Origin: Cryptomeria japonica
Lineage: Eukaryota; Streptophyta; Pinopsida; Cupressales; Cupressaceae
Direction: 5' to 3'
Assembly: GCF_030272615.1 (NCBI RefSeq)
Contig: NC_081413.1
Span: forward strand, 100,976,239-101,040,238
DNA: 64,000 nucleotides
Under the pieces are notes generated by a model. It was not told the origin of the DNA. It was given only the letters and a program-made list of their open reading frames with translations, and searched no databases. Below, piece by piece: positions 47,340 through 57,626 of this stretch. How positions within the stretch are numbered: the stretch's first letter is position 1; every line of letters begins with the position of its first letter. Position numbers and translations under genes: made by a program.

Positions 47340-47817
47340 TTGTCATCTGCATCTGACAATGCACCAATATGGCTTCCTTGTTTGAGCAGGCATATCTTCA
47401 AACAGGCACATATAATCTAGTTGGGCACACTCTCTATGAGTCTTCTCATCATCTAGTGACTGCATCTTTATCCATTGGAAGTCATGTTGTTTCACATCCA
47501 AACATCCAATAGCATACTGATTGGGCACCCTTCTTGCCCACTTGTCGATTGGCAACAACGCACTGCCAACATATCACTTACTAGTTGCTATCTAATACCA
47601 GTCTCCAGTCCTTATTGTCTTCAACACAAGCCAACACTAACTTATGTACCGGTGACTCCAATGATCATTATGTTAGATGGCATTCTCTTCCTTACTGGTC
47701 ACTAGATATACCGGTAACCTACTATACTGGTTGACATCAATGACAACTATACCAACAATCTATCATACCAGTTGCCATCCTATACCGATTGACATCAATG
47801 ACAACACAATGCCAACA
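47340..47817 (-). repeat. Copia F LTR, remaining part after element D
   Basis: Continues the F LTR that stops at 17478 and ends CAATGCCAACA, matching 11063 and 53547. To its right lies a minus-strand polypurine tract and F-like internal sequence, so this LTR adjoins an F internal region on both sides. Confidence 0.87.
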
Positions 47818-48088
47818 ATCTCCTCCTTTGGCATTGTTGTCAACACATGTAGTATCTAGTATACTACAGATTATTTCTCCCCCTTTGACAACAATGGCAA
47901 AGGGAACTGACAGGGTTTCTCTCCTCCTTGTCTTTACCATGCAAGGACATACTTTTCTCTCCCTCTTTTTCTCTACGAGATGCTTCTCCTCCTTTGGCCA
48001 TCATACTTTGCATCCTCTCAATCCATAACACTTGAGATGGAGGTCTCAGTCACCAACTGACACCAATTGCTTAGCAACCAAGTGTATT
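47818..48088 (-). mobile_element. Copia F, internal region 2, 3' end only
   Basis: Starts with a polypurine tract (minus AAAGGAGGAGAT, 47818-47829) and aligns with 11064-11330, including CTTGAGATGGAGGTCTCAG. Homology stops at about 48088, where gypsy J sequence begins. No coding potential recognised. Confidence 0.8.
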
Positions 48089-48205
48089 AAACAGATGATG
48101 TTGATGCTACATAACTCATGCTTCCAGTCATGGCCTATGTACTAGATGATAAAGGATAACTTGGCATACCTATCATCCAATGTGTTGTTTGTGTGGATGA
48201 TAAAT

Positions 48206-49069
48206 TCAATGCTCTTGTACTAGATTGGCAAAAGGAGTTGTATGCACTACACTAGAAGTCATGGACATTTGAGAAATCATGGGCATTGAAGTAGTGAGTT
48301 GTGTAGATGGGATGTTGGTGGGTACATTGTAGATGACTCCTCCTAAGGCTGGAGATGGCATAAAATTTGGTGAATTATCATAAAAAGGTTGATAATGTCT
48401 TTCCATTGCATCTAAAGGTGGAAATTCTATGGATGCAGATAGGATATTTTGTTGTGGTAGTATTACCAAAACTTGAACTAGAAGTGGTTCTGACAAGGAT
48501 TGTGATAAAGATATCTGCTACTGAGGTGGTTCTTGAAGACTACCAGTTACAAGTGTGTCAGATGATGAAATGGTCATACCTTGCACAACTATATAAGAAA
48601 AGATTAGATGTTTGCATTTTTCAATAATTTCATCAACCATTTGTGCATTGTCTGGGTTTGAAAGAAATTGATCAAGAGGATTAGCTGAAATATCAGTCTC
48701 ATCAAGTTGATTAACCATATTTTCTTCAGTGATTACTGGATTAAGTGGTTATGACAAGGATTTTGATAAAGATGTCTACTACTAAGTTGGTTCTTGAAGA
48801 CTAGCAGTTACAGGTGTGTAAGATGATGCACTGGTCATACCTTGCACACCTATATGAGAAAAGATTTGATGTTTGCATTTTTTAATAATTCCATCAACCA
48901 TTTGTGCATTGTCTGGGTTTGAAAGAAATTGATCAAGAGGATTAGCTGAAATATCAGTCTCATCAAGTTGATTAACCATAGTTTCTTCAGTGACTAATAG
49001 ATTAAGTGGGCCAACACTGACAGGGACACTTTCTAGTAAACTAGGATTTGTACCCAAGTTGGGATTCAT
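48206..49069 (-). pseudogene. gag: Gag N-terminal region of J, with in-frame duplication
   Basis: Minus-strand reading frame with few stops. Segments: NQLDETDISANPLDQFLSNP then AQMVDGIIKKCKHQIFSHIG, repeated once, then SIEFPPLDAMERHYQPFYDN and Ser/Thr/Met/Pro-rich sequence. This resembles the N-terminal, low-complexity part of Gag of Athila/Tat-like elements. It has no zinc knuckle because the frame ends before it. Each duplicated copy ends in a stop within the EPP/EPT segment. Left of 48206 stops accumulate. Confidence 0.6.
48489..49010 (-). repeat. 261-bp tandem duplication in J gag
   Basis: Two adjacent copies, from about 48489 and 48750, with period 261 bases (87 codons exactly). About 90% or more identical by eye. 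Boundaries lie near TGACAAGGATT, present at both starts. Confidence 0.9.
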
Positions 49070-49439
49070 TTGCAGATCCGATGTCCCTTTTTATGACTAA
49101 GAGAATTAGTATTCCATTGCTTGTTTAGACCAGAATCAAGTGGTGATGATCATGAACTAAAATTAACGTCAAAGATTTGGATTAACTGATTGATCCACAA
49201 AAGGATGGACTACAATGATTTGGTACTCAAATTACAAATGGATAATCTATTTTAAATGACACAGATTTTAAAGAGTCACTTAAGAGGATACACTCAAGCA
49301 ACAAGATGAATTATGGACTAGACCTATAGCTCAAAGTAACAAGACCACAATGATGTAGACCAAGCTCTAAACTCGATATAGTCAAAAGAGCTAGTAATGA
49401 TAGTTACTAAAATGAGATGTAGATTTGCAATTTTGGATA

Positions 49440-49625
49440 TGAGACCAAAGATGATGAAAGGATTTGATTCAATGTTGTTTGATGTGATTTGATGTGGTTT
49501 GATTTGATTTAATAGGATTTGATTTTATTTTATTTGATAGGATTTGATTTGATTTGATTTGATAACAATGTGATAATGATGTGATTGGATTTGATTTGAT
49601 AATGTTGTGATTTGATGGTTGGATT
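49440..49625 (-). repeat. TTTGATTT low-complexity array in J leader
   Basis: Irregular reiteration of GATTTGATTT with GTGATTTGAT variants over about 180 bases. Non-coding. The surrounding leader (49110-51103) otherwise shows only the 79-bp repeats. Confidence 0.8.
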
Positions 49626-50072
49626 AAATATTTGATTCTAATAAAAAATCAATCCCTGACTTTAGGAGCAAAGTGTGACAATGATGAGATGATGATAACA
49701 CAAATCGACAAAGGATACAATTTGACAATAGTAACAATGTAAAACTAAAATGATGACAAAGATAATGACTTGACAACTAAGATAATCAAGATGAGGAAAA
49801 TAAGTCAAGACTCTGACGCAAAAAGACGAAACAAGTTTGGGTAACTGGTAGACTTGTGAGTGCAGAATTAAAAACAAGATGCTAAGGACATTTGGGCAAT
49901 ATAACAAGACAATAAGAAATATCGCTAGTTGTCATGGCAATCCCAATTTTTCAACAGACGATCATGGGGTTACTAAGATTGATAGGTTGTGAATAAAGCA
50001 ATCCTGCTATTTCAAATTACTGGTAAAACTGACAAAGGAAATCCCACTATTTTTAATATGGAAAAAACAAAG

Positions 50073-50279
50073 CAATCCTATCACTCTAAGACTAGTAAAA
50101 AGAAGGCGATCCTACCATTTCAAAAAATATTTACAAGGAAAACTTGACAGAGAAATCCCACCACTCTAAGACTGGTAAAAATAAGGCGATCCCGCCATTT
50201 CTATAAAGACACGGGGAATAATTGAGAGAGCAATCCTGTCACTCTAAGACTAGTAAAAACAAGGCAATCCCACCATTTC
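50073..50279 (-). repeat. About 79-bp tandem repeat, three copies, in J leader
   Basis: Units containing CACTCTAAGACTAGTAAAAA, then AAGGCGATCCCACCATTTC, begin near 50073, 50153 and 50231. A half unit with the same CAATCC...CATTTC style precedes at 49990-50060. Similar short CACCATTTC motifs recur at 53870-54020, the other part of the leader. Confidence 0.8.
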
Positions 50280-51108
50280 AGACTGAGAATGTAATAAAAA
50301 TGACATTTTTTTGGACTGAAGATTTTGATATTTTTGAGATTTTTAGTGATTGTTTGACGAAAGATATAAATGATACCAAATACATTAATTACACAAGTAA
50401 AATAAATGCATTATCAATCATATACTTCCTAGACTAGTCAAATGACAGTACTTGTTGAATCCCCTTGCCCAAAATACCTCATTCATTTGGATAGATATAA
50501 GCTTAGCAGCATTGGCTCCACTCCATGATACAAACTTCTTGGGCATGCCAAACTTCGAATATCTAAGGATTCAAAAATATCAAGAAATTTACTATCTCAA
50601 GTTGAAGGGTACATGAGGGGTTTCTTCGGTATGCATGTATCACAACACTTAAGTCAACAAGTAGAAGGTTTTTGGCAACTAATAACAATTTGGCTCGTAG
50701 TGGAGGTACTTTTGGGGTAAATCTGGTGGTTATACATGCGGTGGCTAGCTCATTTAAGAGATATCACAACCTATAGATCACAGGTTTTTATGCATTCACC
50801 ACACAAGCACCAGGGGATTTTGAATTTCATCAAGATTACGAAGGTATTTGCATGTAGATACTGAGGGAAACCATTGGCATAACACAACAGTACTAGTTGA
50901 TTATGGTTTTCACCAAAATCATGAATATTTATATGGCAGACTAAAATAGTACTGCCTAGGTCGTTCTCTCTCACCCGACCTTATTGGCTACTTGGGAGAC
51001 AAGTAATCCTACTTAATAGGTAAAGCAAGTGTTGTTAGCACTTTTATCTTGCACCCAGGTCCACAAAAGCTATGGAGAGGATAGTGTGTGTTAACGGTAG
51101 GACCACTC

Positions 51109-53547
51109 TGTTGAACACAAGATGCCACTAAGAGGGGGGGTGAATCAGTGGTTTCTAAACTTTACCCTTTTAAACCTAAGGTGTATGTACCAATTAGCAT
51201 ATATAACTTAAATCAAACATACCAGGTAGATAGAAGGATGACACAAATGCAACCACACACAAAAGGAACATCATATAACATCGGATGTATGAGGAAAATC
51301 CAACATGGGAAAAACCTCGGTGAGAAATGTTGTTGGAGTCTACTGCTCCAATCCAGCCTCACAATAAACATATTGGCTACAACATTTAGGGAACCAACCC
51401 AAGGAGCACCACCCCTTCTTTAGGGCATCAACCCAAGGAGCACCAACCCCTACACTGAGCTCCAACTCAATTATTACAATATCATATATTGAAACAAAAT
51501 TAATATCCTCGTTACAAATGAACTTTGTAACTCTCACTCATGTTTGTGCACCGATTCACCTCTATACAAGTCGTTGTTAGTTCTCCACTCACCTTCTCTT
51601 TGCTACAACCTTACTAGTTCAACCTCTACTTCTTCTTTGTTGGTACTCTGCTCTCTACTCACTGCCGGTTCACAGCTTGTCAGTTTTTCCACTTTTCGAT
51701 TTAAACCCTACTCAGATCTTCTCTGTCTCTTCTCTACAGGTTCACTCTTTTCTGATTCCTTTGTCGGTTCACACCACTATTAGGCTCAATAACAGTCTTT
51801 TAGTTGCTTTACCCTTGCTGTTTGAACTCCTCTATCTAGTTCTCACTCAAGCACACAATCTCCTCTTTGATTTTTTGATGGTCTCTCTAACTGGTTAACA
51901 CTTAAATTGCTCTCACTTTATCGATGTCACTCTCTTATGTAGTAGCAACATTTCTATTCTTCGATCTACATATTTATACTATGCCTTCTCGCCAAAATAA
52001 CATTCAAACTTTTGGCATGCTAGGATTCCTTCATCAACTTTAAGGCAAACCAAATCCAATAAGATCTCCTTCTAGAGATTGACCACCTGCAACGAATCAA
52101 TCAAACTCCGTTAATCCTGCTGCGTCCAGAGTACATTTTCCATATTTGGCAAACATGACACCTTTTTCGGTCTGCACATGTCAATCACCTATGAAGCGAT
52201 CACATTGTTAGCTTCACCTACCCATATCAGCCTCTAGACACTCTGTCACAAACATGAAGCCACCAAATTAGACCTTTGTCCTTTGATCAATCTCGAGTCG
52301 CATCCTTCTACAACTTATCTATGATTTATGCTATCGACATTAATGTCGACTAGTCACCACCTACCTCACCAACAACACTTCACCAACCATAGCATGCATG
52401 ATACCTATCTCCTATGTGTTATCTTTGTCAGCATCCACCTCTACTAAGCCATCTAAGTCAGTTCAGACAAGATCATCGACCAACCACACGACAGGGTTCA
52501 TAACTACCAGTTCTCTAACCTGGTCGGTTCTACCCTAACCGGTAACCTTCATACCTGCACTTTGTTTATTTGTTGGTGGAACACCCTTATCAGTCATCAC
52601 ACTTTCCAAGCCACCTCATGCACATCTTCAATAGATGGGAGCCTTTCACTTCTACACCTTATCATCTTTACCGGTGGACATACTTACCGATAACCACCAT
52701 GATGACACCATGTCATCAATTTACAATAGTCTCCATCTTGAATCCGGTTGCACTCTCTATCTGCAACTGCTTCAACTTTTCCTTCTTCATAAATAGACTA
52801 GTTGTCCTATGAACTAGTTTGTCAAAGTGATAAACCTATCCTTCCATCTTTGTACCGGCAACTCACCATGTCTACCCTTGTTGATCCCGTGCACATCTCT
52901 GATTTCATGCACCTAAGGCAACTTTGTATTTCACCAGTTCATCTAGTGAGAGCCTTTAACCTAGCTTCCATCTACTCTTATGTCTTATCTCGAAGGACTA
53001 ATATGCATTCCATCCATAACAGGAGATAAGCTCCACTTACCAGTGGGACTGGATCCTTGTCATCTGCATCTAGCAATGCACGAATATGGATTCCATGTTT
53101 GAGCGGGCATATCTTCAACTAGGCACATATGATCTGGCTGGGCACACTCTTTGTGAGTCTTCTCATCATCTGGTGACTGCATCTTTATTCGGTGGGAGTC
53201 TTGTTTTTACACATCCAAACATCTAACAACATACCAGTTGCCACTTCTTCATTAACTCGCCCTGCTTGCTCACTTGTCGGTTGGCAACAATGCACTACCA
53301 ACATATCATTTAGTGATTGTTATCCGATACCGGTCTCCAGTCCTTATGTCTTCAACACAAGCCAACACTAACTTGTGTATTGGTGACTCCAATGATCATT
53401 ATGCTAGATGACATTCTCTTCCTTATCGATGACCTGTTATGCTAGTTGAGATCAATGACACCATTTCCGGTATGCATCAATGACAACACTGCTCATTAAT
53501 CTCCCACACTGGTTGCCATCCTATACCAGTTGACATCAATGCCAACA
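51109..53547 (-). mobile_element. Solo F-type Copia LTR (2,439 bp) in J leader
   Basis: Flanked by CACTC at 51104-51108 and 53548-53552. Plus-strand ends TGTTGAACAC and CAATGCCAACA. It aligns throughout with the split F LTR and gives its uninterrupted structure. No internal region, so a solo LTR. Short ORFs inside have no recognisable product. Confidence 0.92.
51125..51151 (-). promoter_or_regulatory. G-loop hairpin in solo F LTR
   Basis: CCACT (51125-51129) with AGTGG (51147-51151) around a G-rich loop; the same as at 14554. Confidence 0.65.
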
Positions 53548-53552
53548 CACTC

Positions 53553-54330
53553 TACACGCACAAGTGTACCAAACATGAAAACAAAGGTTTATTCCTTTAT
53601 GAAATTGAAATGTTTTCTAACTACAAGAAGACACAAGGTTTAGTTTATCTGAAAACATTTTTTATGATTTTAACCCCTCTTTGGAGGTCCTACAACAAAC
53701 AAGTTAGAGTTTTAAATGTTTGGGGTCTTCTTATCTTTGCACCTGCACCAAATATTAGCTAAAACTAGAAAACAAAGATAGATTAGCAAATTAGTAACAA
53801 ACTTAGAAAAATTCAATTTTGGAAAATTACAAAGAATAAAACATAGAGCAATCTCATTGTTACATCTAGCAATACCACCATTCTACCCTTCAATCTCATC
53901 ATTTTCTTGGTAAATAACTATTTGACAGCAAGCACTAAAACTCAGAAAATCCATCCAATAAATCCTGCTATTTTCTAACTCAATACCGCCATTTTAACTA
54001 TCAATCCCACCATTTCTAATAAGCAAAAATTTGGACCGAACCCAGAAATGAAATGCAAAATTTGAAAGCCAGAAAATTATACCTGCACAGGATGACGTAA
54101 ATGTGTTCCCATTGTTTCTCCAACCAATCCTGATATTTATTCAATCAATCTCATTGTTTCTAAAAACTTGACTTTTAAAAAATTAGACCTCCACTGAAGC
54201 AAAAATCCACTCAACTTAGCACGTTTTTGCCTGCAAGTACTAAAAATCTTTCCAAAAAGCACAAGAAAACAACATAAAATGTTAGATAGGACCCTTGAAG
54301 TGAGGTCCCTCCAGGGGTGCCATAAATGTA
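53553..54330 (-). other. J leader, proximal part
   Basis: Non-coding AT-rich sequence between the solo LTR and the J 5' LTR. It contains scattered CACCATTTC/CATTTTC motifs (53870-54130) like those in the distal leader. No gene seen. Confidence 0.6.
54305..54322 (-). promoter_or_regulatory. Primer-binding-like site of J
   Basis: Minus-strand TGGCACCCCTGGAGGGAC starts 8 bases after the LTR end. The tRNA is not assigned. Confidence 0.6.
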
Positions 54331-55214
54331 TGTAGAAAAATGTGTGTGTAAACTATTGAAAAAATAAACTAAGCAAATGATAGACACATATCTCAACCAC
54401 ACTCAAGACTAGGATGTTTAGAAAGAAAGAAAAGTAGATAAACAAGATAAAAAAGTTAATTAAAATGCAAACTCCATTTTCCTCCTTCGATTTGATTGTC
54501 CCTTGATTTGATGTGTACTTGTTATATGATAGATACTTGATTGTTCTCCATGATAGTGAATGCAAGATGTGATACAAAATTCTATGCTAAATAGATGTAT
54601 TTATGCAAAAGAGTGAGTGAGCATTTCTACATTATGAGGGTATGAAAAATGAAAGTGGATGGTTTGTGAAGGAAAATGGGGGGTTCAAATAGGCTTGAAG
54701 GTGAGATGGAAGGGAATGGGAATGAGACATGTGTCCCTAAAAAGGGCAAGTGTCATGTTTGAGGAAATTTAGGATATTTTAGGGAATCTTGAGATATTTG
54801 GGAATGTGCACGCATATGGTGAGGATTAAGGGATAGGGTTGAATAAACCCTTGGTTAGCTAGTTGATTTGGGTTAGGAGAAGTATTAGAAGAGGGGTTAA
54901 GGTTATGATACATGTGAGGAAAATATAATTAATTAATTAATTCTATGAGAGAATTTGAGAGGAAAAAGTCAACATGAATTAAATAAATCAAATTGCATTT
55001 TATTTTTTTAATAGAAGAAGGGTTCAAATTTAATTAATTAATTGATTTATGGTTGTCAAATAATTAAATAAAAGGGGACTATAGTGTAATTAATAAGATT
55101 AATTAGCTAGAAGAAGGGAACACAAATTAATTAAATAATGTGTAATTATTTAATTAAAGGTGCTTACGATAACTAAATTCAATTAATTAAATTAGTCAAA
55201 TTTAGGTGTCTACA
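54331..55214 (-). repeat. 5' LTR of J (884 bp)
   Basis: On the minus strand it opens TGTAGACACCTAAA and closes TTTTTCTACA, giving a TGTAG/CTACA terminal repeat like element E. It is rich in AATTAATTAA. No polypurine tract precedes it, so it is a 5' LTR. Confidence 0.82.
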
Positions 55215-55700
55215 CTAATCATATTTCTTTCTTCCACATTGTTTCTACTACAATCTTGCAAACTTGAGTTAAGTGAAGAAGTCTTATATAGTGTCAAAAT
55301 TGGTTGGATTCAACCCTATGAGATCATTCTCCAACTAATGATCTCTTAGCTCATCTTTCTTACCAAAGAGGCTTTCCAAAGTGGTCCACACTCCATTTGG
55401 TGAAGTGATAGATTCAATGTGAAAAATAAGGTCGGGAGAGATTAACAAACATAGAGTACCAAAAGTTTCATTACATTTATTAAACCATTTCATCTTTTCT
55501 ACAACATCTTGAGGTTTAGTTTCAAGTCCCATTGTAACACAATGATATCCATGTCTTTTCAGATATAAATTATCTTAGAATTCCATTCAAAATAATTATA
55601 TATGTATGCCAGAATAGTGGTGTCAATTGATTAATCAGAAAGACAAGAAACTAAGATACCAATGAAACTTTAGACATAGAGACTAACTTGGTAAACTAGT
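55215..55700 (-). pseudogene. gag: Copia gag fragment K
   Basis: Minus-strand open stretch (55335-55532) with KWFNKCNETFGTLCLLISPD, then LIFHIESITSPNGVWTTLES and LFGKKDELRDH, a clear UBN2-type Copia Gag core. Upstream, KRHGYHCVTMG-type sequence continues it. To the left it is cut by LTR J at 55214. A weak primer-like TGGTATCTTAG occurs on the minus strand near 55660. Confidence 0.75.
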
Positions 55701-55823
55701 TAAACAAGCAAATCTTTCAAAATGTTTCTCGTTGTTCTCTATCTTATAGAATTCCTCAAGTCAATGGTTTCTCTCAGATCATTAAGCAACTGAACTTTGG
55801 AATGACAACTCCAAGAACGAGTG

Positions 55824-57028
55824 TGTTAGACAGTTCAAATAATTGGAAGACAACTCAGAGGGGGGGGGGGTGAGTCAGTTGTCACCAAATTACCGGAACC
55901 TTGAGCATTTAAAACTTTATTATCGAAACACATAAGATCAATATCAAAATACATAAACCAATTACTAAAATAGCGGATATACCAATTAAGCATGACCAAC
56001 AATTAGAGAATAGTTACCATCCACATGACACCAAGATTTGTACGTGGAAAACCTGGTAAAGGGAAAACCCACATTGGGAAGCCTACCCATAGTTAGATAA
56101 TACTTCTACAGTAAGTATGTGATTACAAATTGAAGAGCTTGCACTTCAATGAAGGAAAACAACCTAAAGCACACTGCTCATTACAAAAGAAGTCTCACGA
56201 ACTACATAGAAATCCAAGCTACAATCTGGAAGGAAGAATGAACTGCAATAATAGCATCTCCTATGCCTAAATATAGTTCTGATTAAGCTCAATACCAAAG
56301 GACTTAAACCTATTGCATATACCCAACTCAATCACCTATGATTGACCAAATCCTCTACATGAATGATTATTACATTATTCGCTTGCATACCTTTTCATCA
56401 TGATTTACAATGAGATCATACACATATATATACAAACCCTCAACGTTAAACAATTAGGTCAGCCACCAAACAATAAAACCTATTACATAATTGTAAAGCA
56501 TGTCAGCCTGAGGCCAAACAAATATCATCCAACCCATAAGTCATCCCGGAAACACATTGAGAAGTCCCAACAACACGTTACATTAAGTTGGTTCATAACC
56601 TAGATAGCACAAGACCCAATTTAGGTCCACACATGCTAAAGCAATTATCCCAATCAGTCAAAGCTCAAACACAATCACCATTAGCATCCTGAATCCCTAC
56701 TAGAAGTCACACCAACACCACCTATGCATAGTATCAAAAGATCTTCAACAAAGATCTACTGGTGAAATCCTCACCGGATCAATAAACTAGGCTTACCAAC
56801 ATATAAGATAGCATCCGATCACCAAATCAATACCAACTAACTGAACATATATCTGAGTAGCATGAAAAAAATATATAAGCCAATTCCATAAGCCAAAGAA
56901 TACTGGAGTATACCGAATCAACATGATCTTACCAAGCAGAAACCAAACATCCTACCGGGACCAACCAGATACCGGTAAACAGCCAAAGCAACAAGTGTTG
57001 ACATCAATGACAAAACATCAATGCAACA
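55824..57028 (-). repeat. Copia-type LTR G (boundaries tentative)
   Basis: Plus-strand start TGTTAGACAG and end ATCAATGCAACA resemble the F and C LTR ends, and the G-loop hairpin lies near the start (55849-55883). No matching target duplication (GAGTG versus CATAA) and no primer site next to 55824, so it may be a remnant or its ends may be misplaced. Confidence 0.55.
55849..55883 (-). promoter_or_regulatory. G-loop hairpin in LTR G
   Basis: GACAACT (55849-55855) pairs with AGTTGTC (55877-55883) around CAGA, 11 G and TGAGTC. The stem differs from those in F and C while the loop is alike. Confidence 0.65.
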
Positions 57029-57470
57029 CATAATCAATTCCTCCAAATTGCCAAAAGAGTGATATGTGATGAAAAATATCTGTATGCAATGCATTCTAGA
57101 TCTATAAGATTATAACAAAACTAGCTATGATGAAGATTATGCTATGCTATGGATATTAAGCTATGATAATATGCTATGATATGGATATTATGCTAATGTA
57201 ATATATGCTAATGCTAAAATGCTCCTAAATGCTAAAGCTTGCAAAGAGAGACAAATGTGGATTTTTGATAAACAATAACCTGGATGCATAAAACTTGTGA
57301 CGATGATAATGAGAGAAATGAGGCATATTTATAGAAGAAATGGACAATTGGATGGTTAAGATTGAGTAATCTTAACAATGTAATAACCCACTTTACTTAA
57401 CCCAACCAAATTTGACCACTTTTTTTTTTGTTTACTTTAATCATTTGTGTTTGATTCAATCGCATACTCT
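57029..57470. other. AT-rich non-coding stretch
   Basis: No gene. 57120-57240 has reiterated ATGCTATGATATGG/TATTATGCTAATG motifs. A minus-strand TATAAATA lies near 57330. At 57376 TGTAATAACCCAC could be an LTR end, not confirmed. Confidence 0.5.
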
Positions 57471-57471
57471 G

Positions 57472-57626
57472 GGCATCCATCCATTAGGATTAGGCATTCA
57501 TCCATCTGGGATGAGCATCTAACCATATAGGTTAGGCATCTGTCCATATGGAGTAGAAGGTTTCATCTATCCAATATGGGATAGGCATCTACCCATACGG
57601 GGTAGGCATCTATCCAAGTGGGATAG
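57472..57626 (+). repeat. 21-bp minisatellite, seven copies
   Basis: Diverged units of GGCATCTATCCATATGGGATA start near 57472, 57493, 57515, 57535, 57564, 57584 and 57605; one 8-base interruption. Inner CCATATGG is palindromic. From here to about 59280 I see no gene or repeat worth naming. Confidence 0.85.

Larger units (their letters stand above)
48089..55214 (-). mobile_element. Ty3/gypsy element J (5' LTR, leader, gag part)
   Basis: Minus orientation. 5' LTR 54331-55214, primer-like site, a long non-coding leader (54330 to about 49110, split by a solo F LTR), then the N-terminal part of gag. The rest of the element is missing left of 48089. On its right it abuts Copia gag K, probably its insertion site, but the second target duplication is not available. 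Confidence 0.8.

Noticed and set aside
55824-57028. LTR G as an intact solo LTR
   Set aside because: Flanking five bases (GAGTG and CATAA) do not match, so no target duplication supports these exact ends.
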